A DNA stretch of 64,000 bases from Cephalotus follicularis (GCA_001972305.1 BDDD01002029.1:18946-82945), one strand, 5' to 3'. Shown: positions 1 to 11,302, counted from the stretch's first letter. Made by a program: numbers and translations. Notes: generated by a model from the sequence alone, not told the origin.

Positions 1-53
1 CTCTATACTGGGAGGAAGATGCTTTCCTTGCGGTTAATTCTGTTATGAAAGGA

Positions 54-79
54 GTCGATGCTTTAGGAAAGGAGTCGAC
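54..79. repeat. Pair of GTCGAY palindrome cores, 20 bp apart
   Basis: Two cores (GTCGAT at 54, GTCGAC at 74) sit 20 bp apart, each preceded by AAAGGA. This matches the paired, about 21-bp spaced GTCGAC motifs found in LTRs elsewhere in the window, so the left edge may be the tail of another LTR. No LTR end is visible here, so this is inference. Confidence 0.4.
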
Positions 80-510
80 TTCTTTTTCTGCAGATGGCAT
101 TTAGACTTTGATATTCAACTTGTAATTCCTTGCACATAAATCAACTTAGTTAGATGCAAATATGTTATCATCAAAACAAGGATTGAGACTTAAACGTCAA
201 CATACTTAAAAATCAGAACTTGCATAAAGGAAACTCAAAGCCAGCCTTGCAATTCTGTATAGCCAGAAGCATCCAAACAGAGATGACAAACACTCAAAAG
301 GAATTTACCTCGTGTATTAAAACTATAAGCAGAACTTGCATAAAGTATATATTAACAGTTTAAGATACAAGTTCGGGTTTACATATTATATACTTCAGCA
401 ACTTATATACAAGTATATATACATCCTCCAAGAGGAGCATGATTGCCTATTAAGCTTATTGCAGTTAAGGGAGTCATAGTGAGGGTGGTGACTACAGATC
501 GAAACTATGA

Positions 511-653
511 CTAATAAAATGGAAGATTGGATGATTGCATTCTCTGTTTATATTCCTTGACCTGATTTCTTGTGCGACGCTTGACTGAAGAGCTGGAGGA
601 CCACACAATGACACCCACATTAACATGGCCATAGTTCATGGATCCAAAGATTT
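511..653 (-). CDS. Candidate terminal coding exon of an unidentified host gene
   Basis: Read on the minus strand, a pyrimidine-rich tract ending in TTGCAG (3' splice-site type) leads into an open frame of about 47 codons that ends at a TAG (511-513). The peptide includes [20 protein letters not shown], then a basic stretch [13 protein letters not shown], and looks like real protein rather than random translation. I do not recognise the family. Three further exon-like segments lie upstream on the same strand (1261-1427, 1565-1689, 2215-2450), which suggests one minus-strand gene or gene relic with its 5' end near 2.4 kb. The segment between 654 and 1260 shows no further exon I could support. 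The splice sites are predictions by eye. Confidence 0.35.
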
Positions 654-1260
654 CTGCAACCAGGAAACAATAAATGGTGTCGAGATTACAACTAAAGAAC
701 AAGTAAGGCTTTAATATTGCAAACTATCATCTCAAAACTTTCTTGTGCTGAAAGCCTCATTATTCATATATTCAATTCATGCTCCCTCTCATGATGATGG
801 CTATTCAAAACAAACAGATAAAACCATCCATCTCAGATTCAACTTCTTTACAACCAAAACTCTGTTCGCCATATAGGTAACAAACCATTTCTTTTTGTAA
901 ATAAAAAAAGGGCTTAACTAAAAAGAAAAATGCTCTCTTCAAGTTCCACCTAATTCTTAATTAGTCCTTATAATTTCAAATCGACAGTTTACATTCACCC
1001 AATTTCCCCTTAAAAAGTTTTGAAACAACAACACTAACATTTTAAACTTTATTGACATAAACTATCCGAATTGAAACTGCATAAAGCACAATGAGAATTA
1101 GGTGAAACTTGAAGCATATATTTGTAGTTAAGCATAAAAAATGTGAATTTAATAGAGGTATTCCATTTCCCAAATATTATGGGTATTCGTCCATAACTTC
1201 TAAATATCTTCCAGAGTGAAGTTTGAGTGAATATAATATAAATTTTTTTTTGGAACATAC

Positions 1261-1427
1261 TTCCAGTTTCTACTGTAGTTCTATTATGATCACAAAGCTT
1301 AAGTATATCTCTCCAACAAAGATTAACCAAAAAAGAAAGTAATGCTGCTACTTGCTCACAATTGCTATATTCATAGACATTTGTCAATCTTCTTTATAAA
1401 CAGTAGCACAATCATTGAACCAGGCAT
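1261..1427 (-). pseudogene. Candidate internal exon with a probable frameshift
   Basis: On the minus strand, TTATTTTTTATGTTCAG is a good 3' splice site and GGAA|GTATGT a good 5' splice site. One frame reads SDAWFNDCATVYKED and then meets a stop. A second frame takes over at once with TNVYEYSNCEQVAALLSFLV and continues to the donor. The simplest reading is one exon that lost a single base near 1386. This would make the gene a pseudogene, unless the frame change reflects an unseen splice. The product is not recognised. Confidence 0.3.
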
Positions 1428-1564
1428 CTGAACATAAAAAATAACGGTAGGTGTCCAATAACCATGGAAACAGTAGCAGCTCATACATACCAATTTAATT
1501 GCACGTTTGCATATGTACGTATAATTCTTAAAATAAAGAAAGTGACATTTTTATGGAGACATAC

Positions 1565-1689
1565 CTTTGAAGTCTGGTCCTGAACTATACTGAATATTGG
1601 TTGAACTTGCAAACAAATCTTTTTGAGCCATGCTTTCTTTATGCTCTGCCATTTTTTTTCAACAACTAGCCCAATTGAGCATCTCTCCT
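1565..1689 (-). CDS. Candidate internal coding exon of the same unidentified gene
   Basis: A 125-bp segment is bounded on the minus strand by TTCCTCACTGCAG (acceptor) and TTCAAAG|GTATGT (donor), both close to plant consensus. It is open throughout, reading ERCSIGLVVEKKWQSIKKAW onward, a lysine- and tryptophan-bearing helical-looking stretch. Entering at codon position 2 it ends exactly on a codon boundary. I cannot make its phase join cleanly to the candidate exon at 1261-1427, so an exon may be missing or the gene is degraded. Confidence 0.35.
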
Positions 1690-2214
1690 CTGCAGTGAGG
1701 AAAATAAATTGTACAATTAAAAGCAAGACAAAAACTGAACATGGAAACAAACCCACTTTTTAAAAGCTAAAAGGAAAAAGATAATATAGTCAATGAACAT
1801 GGATGAATTGATGAAATACGACACACAAAAAACAAAAGGCGGAGAAACACATGTAATTTTTCAAGGAGTTAGTTACTGAAATTGTGGTAGTACAAGAGCA
1901 CAACAGAGATGGCAGTGGCGATGCTATGTGAATGGTTGTGCTGCTATCGGCACCCATCCAATTAACAAAGGTAATCGATCAAGAAAGCCTTTCCAATCAT
2001 GAAGAGGAATAGGTCACAATCAGCAACAATTAATTCCATCAGTATTCATGCATCAGTTCCATGGCATAACATATTCTAAACAATATAAAATTTCATACTT
2101 TGTTTATGATTATCAATTTTATCAAAACATCGGCTTCTAGTAAACAACAAAACCCTCACTGAATCAACAAAGAAATTAAATAAAATAAAAAACAAAAAAG
2201 AAGAGACCACACAC

Positions 2215-2450
2215 CTGGATAATGAAGGAGAGAGGTTGGAAACGCACTTGTTAGCGGACTGGCGGTGAGGGGCTTGAGAGGCAGAGGCTTGCCGCGAAGA
2301 GAGAGAGGGTGAGAGTCGTGCTTAAGCAGATGAAGCGTGAGGGAGAGAGGGACGAAGCATGAGAGAGAGGAGAATGCACTACAGCTCGAGAAAGGTTTGA
2401 AACGGCGTTTTGAAGAACTGCGTTTTAATTTTTTTACCAAACGAGTCAAA
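2215..2450 (-). other. Possible 5' exon of the minus-strand gene
   Basis: On the minus strand, sequence rich in CTCTC and TCTCC runs into ATCCAG|GTGTGT, a good 5' splice site, followed by a T-rich intron-like stretch. The upstream limit is not visible. It could be untranslated leader. The upstream 2400-2500 stretch is rich in CGTTTTG/CAAAACG motifs in both orientations. Confidence 0.2.
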
Positions 2451-2510
2451 ACAGCGTTTTGTAAAAAAAAACTTTCCCACAACTGCGTTTGGTAACGCAA
2501 AACACAGGCG

Positions 2511-2840
2511 AGCTTACTGGTTGATGGTCTGATGAGGAGTCAAGCCGCCGCCGAAAGAGAGAAAGCAAAGAGAGGCGTTGCCAGTCGTTGGAGTTTGCAG
2601 AGAGAGGGTGAGATGTGCCATGCTGTAACCGGTGGTTCAATCCTAGTCTATCGGAGCTGAGGTGCTGTGGCTCTGGTTTGCGTCTTGAGATATTGGAGTA
2701 AAGAGCTATGACAGAGGAAGTTGAAGACTTGTTAGGTGTCATTTACTGGCACTTATAGAAAATAAAAAAATATGGGTTATTTTATTCGAATAACTCTAAT
2801 TTAATTGGTTTATTGTCTAGTAATCAAAGGATATAATATA
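2511..2840. repeat. Diverged direct repeat, copy 1
   Basis: This about 330-bp unit matches 3328-3640 over its full length, with shared landmarks such as TTGGAGTTTGCAGAGAGAG, GGTTTGCGTCTTGAGA and TTAGGTGTCATTT and an AT-rich tail ending GGATATAATATA. The two copies are separated by 487 bp of unrelated AT-rich sequence (2841-3327) in which I see nothing. It is probably a local segmental duplication next to the possible gene 5' end. I could not define terminal repeats or a TSD. Confidence 0.75.
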
Positions 2841-3327
2841 AATGAATGATGATGTCATTTCTACGCATTGGCGGGTTAGAAACTATTCTCTACAAAATTA
2901 GTAGACACAATTCAAGTTAAGCTATATGTGCATTATCCAAAATACGAAACTACCATCGTTACCAATGTCTATAAAATACCATATATTGGCAAAAAAATTA
3001 TTAAATAGACAAATAATCATTACAAAAAATCAAACATATAGGAGTACTAATATCAATACTTATCTAACAAAAAGACATGATGATTAGTTTATAAAGAAAT
3101 GGATTACCTGGAGAACTTTTTGAATCAATGGCTATCATCAATGGACCCATCGAGGTCCAATTACTAATAGAATATAAAATGCTTCAAATAAGGGTAAATA
3201 TATTTATTTTCAAAATGCAACATAAAATTTGAAAAATAAAAATATTAATAATCAAAATTCTAGTTATCGTAAAAGAATTTTGCAGATGGTCACACAGATC
3301 AGAGAGAGAGAGAGAGAGACTAAGAGG

Positions 3328-3640
3328 TAGTTTACTGGCTGATGGTCTAATGCGGAGATGAGCCACTGCCGAAAAAGAGAGAGAGCAAGAGAGGCGCTGG
3401 CCATTGTTGGAGTTTGCAGAGAGAGAGTCGATGGTTCAATCCCAATCTACCGGAGCTGAGGTGATGGTGGCTCGGGTTTGCGTCTTGAGAGAGTGGAAGA
3501 AAGAGGTGCGACAGAGGAAGTTGAAAACTTGTTAGGTGTCATTTGTTTGCACTTATAAAAAATAAAAATTATCGGTTATTTTATTCGAGTAACTCTAATT
3601 TAATTGGTTTATTGTTTAGCAATTAAAGGATATAATATAG
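3328..3640. repeat. Diverged direct repeat, copy 2
   Basis: Second copy of the 2511-2840 unit, colinear with scattered substitutions and small indels. It is preceded at 3301-3319 by an (AG)n microsatellite. Both copies end with the same GGATATAATATA tail. Confidence 0.75.
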
Positions 3641-4429
3641 GGCTGGCGGTATTTCCACAATAGAAACCATCTAGCCACAATTATTATTTTGCCACAATTA
3701 TTATTTTTAGTTCTAAAATGACAATTTTGAACATTATTAGTGTTGGTTTCATTACAAAGGGGCTAGATTAACACTTAATCTAACCCTAACTAGTAAACCC
3801 TAAAACGGAATGGATTTACTATAAACAAAACCTAATGTCAATATCACTTTGATCATCACTTTGATGTATTAACAAAAACCAAAAGATCAAAAAAAGGAGA
3901 AAACAAAGATGAATAACACTTACTCTTAAAGTTCTTTACTCCTCCATATCTTTTGAAAACCTATCTTACTTTAAGGAACTTTGATGAGTGACAAAGCTAT
4001 GTCACCTCCAAGAGGATCCATACCAAAAGAGAAGCAAAATAGTGCATGGAAGAGAGGCCAAAATTTTTGGCCAAAAGCATGTAAGAACCAAGGTTGGAGA
4101 TGCTAGTCTCACACTTAGTTTCTATTATGCTTTTGTGAAATGAAAGGCCTTAGCCATTCACCCATTCAACGTAGTATATATACTAAGTCACAAAGTGTGT
4201 TGCTAGCTTTAACTATATGAAGTCAAAGGTAGATAACTTAAGTGAATGTCACATGTAATTAATCACATAATCTTACCTGATAAGTTTATTCAATTAAACT
4301 AATCACAGTAGTATAATTTATTAATTCTCTAATTAATTATTTCTCTCAAATTCTTTTGCATTCTCACACTTGTATTGTATGTGACTCTATGAGTTCATAG
4401 TTACGCTGGACATAGGATTAATCATAACG
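3641..4429. other. AT-rich host DNA, possible relic LTR in antisense
   Basis: No coding frame of note. Read on the minus strand and joined to 61575-62206 across the insertion site of element A, the text resembles a Ty1/copia-type LTR (AT-rich, runs of short introns-like T/G sequence), but I cannot show both ends or a partner. It is the pre-insertion target sequence of the whole nest. Confidence 0.25.
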
Positions 4430-5256
4430 CTTATTGTAAGCCCCGAAATTATATGTAATTGTTGTAATATATATACTATATTGGATAATGACAATTATGG
4501 GCTTGATGAATATTCTCCCTTCCTTGGGCCGAACTTGGACCTTAGGAAATGAATGTTTGGGCCGACCATTGTGAAGGAGGATAACATGTGAGACAACTCT
4601 CTAGATTCTTCTGCCCAAGGTGTGAGATATTTTGTGGCATCGTGTTTCATGCTGCAAGAAAGACTAAAAGAAAAGCCTTTGTCTAGAGAGTTCGACACTT
4701 TATGCTCTCATTTTTTATCTTCTCACCTCCTGATATATAGAGAGATAACGAGATAGAGAGAGATAGAAAGGGAGAATGGTCGGATTGGAGCAAAGAAGGG
4801 GTCAATGGGCTCGTAGTAGCGTATAGATCTTAAAGGAAGAATTGAATCGAAATTCCAGCAGCAGATTCCTCTAGAACTGCAAGCAATTTTAGCAGCAAGT
4901 TCTTCCAGAGCTAAAGCTTGACATCTATTGAGGTAGGCTTTACCTATATGCTTTGATTTCAGGCATATTTCTGCTTGGAATGATGTGTGTTATGATAGCT
5001 GATAGATTGTGCCGCTATGAACTGTTAGATCAGGATTAGATGTATGGATTAAGGTTTTATTAAGCTGTTTGAGTTGGAACTGACCATTGGAGCTTATGAC
5101 TCCCTTGGATCGAGCGATTATTTGCGTGAATTGGACTTGTGTTGTGATGAGCTATTTAACAACCATATGCAATCGTCCTCGTAAGTCATTAGACTATTCA
5201 CGCTTCCAATTAGAGCGTTGGCGCTTTGTCTGAAGGTAGACCTCATACCGAGAGTA

Positions 5257-5580
5257 GACCAGCGCCAAGGCTGCATAGCAGACTGTCTATAAGGTTGTAG
5301 GACAGACCGTACATAAGGCTGCAAAGCAGACTGGTGCCAAGGCTGAAGAGCAGACCGTCCATAAGGCTACAGAGCAAACCAGCGCCAAGGCTGCAAAGTA
5401 GACCAGCGCCAAGGCCACAGAGCAGACTGTCCATAAGGCTGTAGAGCAGACCAATGCCAAGGTTGCAGAGCAGACCATCCATAAGGCTGCAGAACAGACC
5501 AACGCCAAGGCTGCAGAGCAGACTTGCGCCCAAAGACCTCAAAGCAGACCTGTTCCAAAGATTGTAGAGTAGACTTGTCC
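5257..5580. repeat. 24-bp minisatellite in A's 5' LTR, 11 units
   Basis: Eleven consecutive 24-bp units of the type GACCNNNNCCAAGGCTGCAG fill 5257-5520, followed by degenerate 25-26-bp units to about 5580. Two subtypes alternate irregularly: one with AGCGCCAAGG, one with GTCCATAAGG. Because 24 is a multiple of three, several frames on both strands stay open and give low-complexity Leu/Cys/Ala pseudo-proteins. The 3' LTR has only eight units at 49668-49859. Confidence 0.9.
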
Positions 5581-5663
5581 CAATAGTGCTTTGAATGACA
5601 GAGTCGGTGTTTAGCGCCTTGTTCTCTGCCAAACAGGCTGGTTCCAACATCCCTTTATATATC

Positions 5664-5670
5664 TATAAAA
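5664..5670 (+). promoter_or_regulatory. Putative TATA box of A's LTR
   Basis: TATAAAA lies within CTATAAAAGGGAC, just before the 28-bp repeat array. The 3' LTR has the degraded form CATAAAG at the corresponding place near 60482. Position is inferred from motif only. Confidence 0.4.
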
Positions 5671-5735
5671 GGGACTTTCATACCAATCTTTTAAAGGAAT
5701 TGAGTAGTTTAAGAACCCTATGGGACACCGATTGA

Positions 5736-5905
5736 GATGATCGTAAATGTCACCACCGACTGAGATAACCTTACAGGTCACCAGTAATGGAGATGACCGT
5801 GAAGGTCACCACCGATTGAGATGATTGTACATGTCACCACTAACTGAGATGACCGCATAGGTCACCAACTTAGATGACCGTAAGGGCCACCAATTTAGAT
5901 GAATC
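5736..5905. repeat. About 28-bp array with internal mini-hairpins, A 5' LTR
   Basis: Seven units begin with GATGA at 5736, 5763, 5792, 5820, 5848, 5873 and 5898 (spacing 25-29). The better units read TGACC-5 nt-GGTCA, a 5-bp inverted repeat around a 5-nt loop, followed by CACCGATTGA. The 3' LTR has the matching array at 60553-60720. Confidence 0.85.
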
Positions 5906-6771
5906 ATAGGGATCAATGATTGTGATTGTAACCAAGAGACTAGCATTAGAGAAGGTCTGACTAGGCTAATAATCACCTTTTCTTCTCTCCATTGCTCTAC
6001 TTATAACTGTTACCCTAGTCTGCCCAATATGACTAGGCTAGTTCTATCTCGGCTTCTTTTCCTATGGCACCAAGAGAGCTTAGTCTGCTCTACCTCGACA
6101 GAGGAGAGGAGAGTTATATGTGTCCAAGATGATTTTGAATGGCTATGGTCTGCCACCTCGACAGAGGAGGCCGAGGTGAACTTATATGTGCTCCGAGATG
6201 GTTTGGAGTATTACAGATGGTGATTGATAATGGAATGGTATTGTTATGGTTATGGATTGCTGTGGATGATCACTTCTACGATTATACTAATTGTTGGCTT
6301 TATGCATCTTGCATGTCATGCATTTTCATACTCTGCATAAAGTATAGCCTACACAACCAAGGGTTGCTGACCCATTCTTGAAATGGGTCAGGTTCAGGTG
6401 ATGCAGCACAGTGACCAGTTGGGTGAGATCATAGAGTAAGGCTTCTTCTTCAATGTAGTTCTGTTCGACTTACCTTATATAAGAGTGTAATATGTAAGGA
6501 ATGTTATAAAGCAGTTATATTTTGTAAGGAATGTTATAAAGAAGTTATATTTGACCTGCTGGCTTGTGGCAGAGCTTAATTTATAAGACAAGGATGTATG
6601 CTTTTGGGTTTATCCATGCATGATATTTAATGGTTATTTCTGTATGCATAATTCTGATTTAAAACTTTAAATTTATTGCATATTTTGGATGATGTAAATG
6701 GATTGTATGGACCGCATGCCACGTGTCAGACAGTGGGGTCCTCCTCATGGTTCAGGGTGTGACAGATGAGG

Positions 6772-6784
6772 TGGTATCAGAGCC
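6772..6784 (+). other. Primer binding site of A
   Basis: TGGTATCAGAGCC, 7 bp after the LTR end, is complementary to the 3' end of plant initiator tRNA-Met, the usual primer of Tekay-type and many copia elements. Confidence 0.85.
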
Positions 6785-6925
6785 ACGCTATGTTGGCTAT
6801 GCCAGGATAGGATCCTCGGCTTTGGAATCGAGTGATTTGAATGAGATTATTAATTGCATCTATTATTTGGAGTTGCGGATATGATAAGTGGATATTAACC
6901 CTTCTTCTCTTATACAAGGTAGATA

Positions 6926-8210
6926 TGGATGGTCGTCGAAGAGGAACTGTAAGAAGAGCTTAGGCAAGGCCGTCGACTAGATGTACTCGAGCCAGTAGAG
7001 ATGTTGAAGAACAAGAGGGACAGAATGTGGGCCAAGAAACAAAATGTATCGCTCTTGGCCGAGAGGAACCCAGAGGTTATCTGAGGAAGATGTATGACAT
7101 GATGACCCGAATGAATGAATTTATACAGCGACAAGCAGCTGCAGTAGAGCAACCCTCAGCTGCAAGGCCGGTTGGACGTGCAGCGAAGGCACCAGAGCAA
7201 ACCTCAGCTGTAAGACCTGCTAGGCGTGCAGAAGCAGCAAGGAAATCAGTTGATCAGTTTGCACGCAGAAGGATCACTTGATTAGATTTTTGAAGTTAAA
7301 TCCTCTAGTTTTTACAGGGGACCCTGATGCTGTTACTACTGAGAGATGGCTGATGCAAATAGAGAAAATCTTCAGAGTCTTGGGATGATCAGACTCTAAG
7401 AAAGTTGTCTTCACCACTTATATGCTACAGGGCGAAGCAGAACATTGGTGGAGAATGGTTGCTGCCTCCTTGGAAGAATCAAGGATACCCAATTCATGGG
7501 ACATGTTTAGAACAGAGTTCAATGAGCAATATTATCCCAAGGCTGAAGTTGATAAGAGGGAGGATGAATTTCTTGGCTTAACCTAAGGCACCATGACAGT
7601 GGCCCAATATGAGGCCAAGTTTATTGAATTGTCAAGGATAGCTCCTCCTATGGTTGGCACTGAAGCAAGGAAGGCCAAGAGGTTTCTTGGAGGGCTTAGA
7701 CCTGATATCAGACAAAAGCTTGTGCCTTTACGATTGAGATCCTTTGTTGAGCTGGCTAGCAGGGCCAGAGATATTGAGGTGGTGGCTGAGGAGCTACACA
7801 ACTTGAGGATTCAGGCTAACAATAGGAGACCAGTTTCTGCAGGAAGGAGTTGTGAGAGCAGTAATAAATCCCAGAGGTCGGAGAACATAAGCAACCCGAG
7901 TTAGGGAGGATCTCCTCAGAGCATCGGTAGTCCATCCGGGTTCTCAAGGCAAGGAGGACAGTTTCGTAGTTCTCAGCAGAGGAGACGAGGTCATGGCTCT
8001 CGGCTGAGGCGCCAGGGGAGATTGTCGCCTCAGGGAGGTCATTTTAGGCTTCTCGTTCCCTTTTGACCCGTGCATATATTGTCAGCGCACCAATCATGCT
8101 TCAGATGATTGTTGGTGGAAGACCGGTAAATGCATGGTTTGTGGAACTATGGATCATATGGCTGCGGAGTGTCCTTGTAATAGGTATGGTTCAAGGAATC
8201 AACTAGGATA
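6926..8210 (+). pseudogene. gag: gag of element A (broken)
   Basis: The start ATG at 6926 opens a short basic N-terminus that meets TAG at codon 13. Beyond it are an Ala/Arg-rich linker (about 7130-7280) and the retrotransposon gag core (about 7290-7800, with WRMV, FNEQYYP and YEAKFIELSR landmarks). At 8071-8172 follow two CCHC zinc knuckles (C-x2-C-x4-H-x4-C twice), which bind the genomic RNA during particle assembly. Several in-frame stops and frame changes break it. The stops I checked fit CAG, CAA or CGA to stop transitions. It is followed directly by the protease region. Confidence 0.85.
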
Positions 8211-8328
8211 GAGTTAGGCTCACTCGCAGGGCGGTTCACAGTAGAGTCATGGTTCTGGATAGCAATACCATGGTTGTCCTCGAGCCAGTTCACCTTTAAT
8301 AGGGAGAGGAGATTGGGGTAAGCAACCC

Positions 8329-8910
8329 ATGAGATCGACACCTACCGTACAGGGTAGAGTTTATGCCATGGATCAGAGAACCGCAGCGGGATCGGCCTCA
8401 GTTATTGGAGGTACCATTTATATGTCTCAGCATATGACACGGACTCTCATAGATCCGGGCTCATCCCATTCATATATTGCATCACATTTTAGATGTTACT
8501 TGGATGTGGAGCCAAAGCCCTTACCTTTTATGATGGAAGTTAGCACACCTGTAGGAGAGTCTGTTATTTTTAAATGGATGTGTAAGTCTTGGTCCATCGA
8601 GATCGCCGATTGTGTTTTATTGGCAGATCTTATAGTGTTACCAATGGGTGAGCTTGATGTAATCCTTGCAATGGATTGGTTGGCGGCACACTATGCTTTT
8701 GTGGATTGCAATAGAAATGTCGTAACCTTCAGTATGCCAGACCAATTTCAGTTCCAATTTGTTGGAACCTTAGAGCATCAGTCAGTTCAGATGATTTCTA
8801 CTATGCATGCTGACAGGCTTCTGAGACAAGGTTGTAATGGTTACCTGGCACATGTGACAGATTGCAGGAAATCGGTGCCGAAGTTGGAGGATGTCCCTGT
8901 GAGTTCCTAG
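8329..8910 (+). pseudogene. Aspartic protease region of element A
   Basis: An open stretch of 193 codons. The active-site loop reads LIDPGSSHSYIAS (Asp codon at 8452), so the usual D-S/T-G is D-P-G; element D has the same change. The C-terminal landmark near 8650-8700 reads GELDVILAMDWL, where the family normally has GMDWL. This domain would cut the Gag-Pol polyprotein in the particle. Its 3' end overlaps the start of the RT-bearing frame at 8862, which implies a frameshift. Confidence 0.8.
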
Positions 8911-9779
8911 ACGTGTTTCAGGAGGAATTAACATCCTTACCTCCTGAGAGAGATGTGGAGTTTGTTATAGATCTCTTGTCAGGGACAACACCGATATCGA
9001 GAGCTCCTTATCGCATGGCCCCTCATGAATTGAAAGAATTGAAATTGCAATTGCAGGAGTTACTCGATAAAGGTTTCATCAGACAGAGTGTTTCCCAGTG
9101 GGGAGAACATGTCTTATTTGTTAAAAAGAAGGATGGATCCTTGAGGATGTGTATCGATTATCGGCAGCTCAATAAAGTTACTATCAAGAATAAGTACCCG
9201 CTGCCGCACATTGACGAGTTTTTTGATCAGTTGCGAGGATCTTTAGTATTCTCCAAGTTGGATTTAAGATCAGGGTATCATCAGCTTAGAGTTAGAGCAC
9301 AAGACATTCTGAAGATAGCTTTTAGGTCACGGTATGGACATTATGAGTTCATGGTGATGCCGTTTGGGGTAACCAATGCCCCTGCTGCATTCATGAGCCC
9401 GTTGAAAATGATATTTAGTCCATATATAGGACAAGTCTATAGAGGAGCATGGAGAGCATTTGTGCTTGGCGTTACAGATTTTGAGAGAGCATCGGTTATA
9501 TGCCAAGTTTAACAAATATGAATTTTGGTTATCAGAGGTGGCTTTTATGGGTCACATTATTTCTAGTGCCGGATTATCTGTAGATCCAACGAAGATAGAA
9601 GCAGCCAGAGACTGAAAACGGCCGACAAACGTGACAGAAGTCCGGAGTTTCTTAGGCTTGGTGGGTATTACCACCGTTTTGTAGAGGGATTTTCACGGAT
9701 TGCCACACCTCTGACTTGGTTGACGTAGAAACAGACAATGTTTGTCTGGGATGATGATTGTGAATGGAGTTTCTAAGAA
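8862..9779 (+). pseudogene. Reverse transcriptase of element A, catalytic block deleted
   Basis: The N-terminal and middle parts are clear: [68 protein letters not shown]. After 9432 the frame breaks. Aligned in concept to element E, the segment coding for the F-I-D-D catalytic loop is missing (roughly 40 bp), and homology resumes at once in another frame ([10 protein letters not shown], then [15 protein letters not shown] at about 9486-9528). Two catalytic aspartates are therefore gone. Downstream the connection region continues with further stops (9615, 9727, 9775 areas) up to RNase H. Confidence 0.88.
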
Positions 9780-10033
9780 TTGAAGCACCGTTTGATTTTT
9801 GCGCAGATTTTGGCCTTGCCGGAAGGCAATGAAGGCTTTATTGTATATAGTGATGCATCAGGGAATGGTTTGGGATGTGTTCTGATGAAGAATGGAAAGG
9901 TGATCGCGTATGCCTCAATGAAGTTAAAGCCTCATGAGGAGAATTATCCAACTCATGATCTCGAGTTGGCAGCGATAGTTTTCGCACTACGTAAATCGAG
10001 ACACTACTTGTATAACACTAAGTTCGATGTGTA
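9780..10033 (+). pseudogene. RNase H of element A, 5' part (split by element B)
   Basis: The frame reads [13 protein letters not shown], then [20 protein letters not shown] and ends at [12 protein letters not shown]. This is gypsy RNase H, which removes the RNA strand during reverse transcription. It stops mid-domain where B inserted. The rest ([12 protein letters not shown] onward) resumes at 44288, past the second copy of the GTGTA duplication, 34 kb away. Confidence 0.9.
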
Positions 10034-11302
10034 TATTAGATGTAGTGACCCGACAAGCCATTGGATGGGCTTTCGTATTATATCTTTTCTTTTATGTAAA
10101 TAAATCTTATTCCCTATATATATGACATGTGCTAATTTGTTATGGAAATATCATTTGTGTTCTATCACTTAATTGAAGTAGTTTATTATTTACGTACTTA
10201 CGCTTGTGATGCCCTAACATAAGGTTGGATGCCTAGCATGGAGGCTGTGAGATTGGTTACCTTATTCCTTATGTCGAGTTAGTTCCAAGTCATAGGTTCA
10301 CTTTGTGGGAATTAGTGAACCGGATAGACTTGTGCGTATGTTGCCTGCTCATGGAATTGGAGGATGGATTTTCTCACTACCATCTGTGTTGGACACTAGG
10401 GCAAATACGGGGTGCGTGTTGGGAGCATGTACACTGAACTGGATCCACATAGGAGACACTGTTTGTATAGTCGCTATTCTCGTGTCAGTAGTAACTCCTT
10501 CTTGTTGCGGTTGTGTATAAGTGTTAGTCACTTAGCGAGTGCTCAAACTCGTCTGATCCTTAGACCTAAGCGACTGCTGTATATTTTATTGAGACGGTAT
10601 TGATTTGATCTCCACCTTACCCAGTTCTTGCACATGACTAGCAATCGGGTGGTCTTTGGGTATGATCGAATCTATACGAATATAAGCGAGTGTGCAATAA
10701 GGGATTGTCACACCTGAGCGAAGGTGATCGACCCTATCATGGTATGATTGTACTTTGGACTTATGAAATCCTTGGCCAAGGTTGTGGTGGACTAGAAATA
10801 AGATTTCCAGAGAATCTACCAAAGGTCCTAGTAATAATCAGATATTTTAGGTATTGAGATATTATCTAGGGTTGACACACCTCAATCGGGGTCAAGTATG
10901 ACAAGCGATTAAAGTACACGTGAACCGACAACTTAGAAAATCTAGGGTCACAATGGTTTGTAATAAATTATGGGAAAATTAATTAGATTAATTTTTCCAT
11001 CCATATAATATTAGATATTATTCTGAGAGCATTTAAATTGATCTAGAATCATTTAGAATGGCTAAACCGAACCCTAGGGGTATTTCGATAATTTATGAAC
11101 ACCTCTGATTTTAACCAAGATTTTATAGGGTCCCTGTCCAATTATGATTAGTTCTTTAATATGTTGAACATATTAAGTCTTGGTGTTAAATATCCGTTAA
11201 GTGGATCCTACATTTTATGGAAACATATATGTTTGATCTTACTTAATCAATATTTGAAGGGTACATGAAATGACTATATTTACTTCACCTGCCAGACAAA
11301 GC

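Larger units (their letters stand above)
4435..6764 (+). repeat. 5' LTR of element A
   Basis: A 2330-bp LTR starting TGTAAGCCCC and ending GGTGTGACA. It matches the 3' LTR, which is broken into 45950-46360, 49252-49889 and 60359-61569. After removing insertions the 3' LTR is about 80 bp shorter, mostly explained by three fewer units of the internal 24-bp minisatellite. No gene lies in it. Open frames at 5118-5650 are by-products of that minisatellite. Confidence 0.92.

Noticed and set aside
5118..5650. Leu/Cys/Gly-rich proteins on the minus strand (also 49581-49872)
   Set aside because: They are translations of a 24-bp minisatellite, open only because 24 is a multiple of three; copy number differs between LTRs.
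6772..6784. tRNA gene fragments at LTR ends
   Set aside because: Short TGGTATCAGAGC matches are primer binding sites; no cloverleaf is present.
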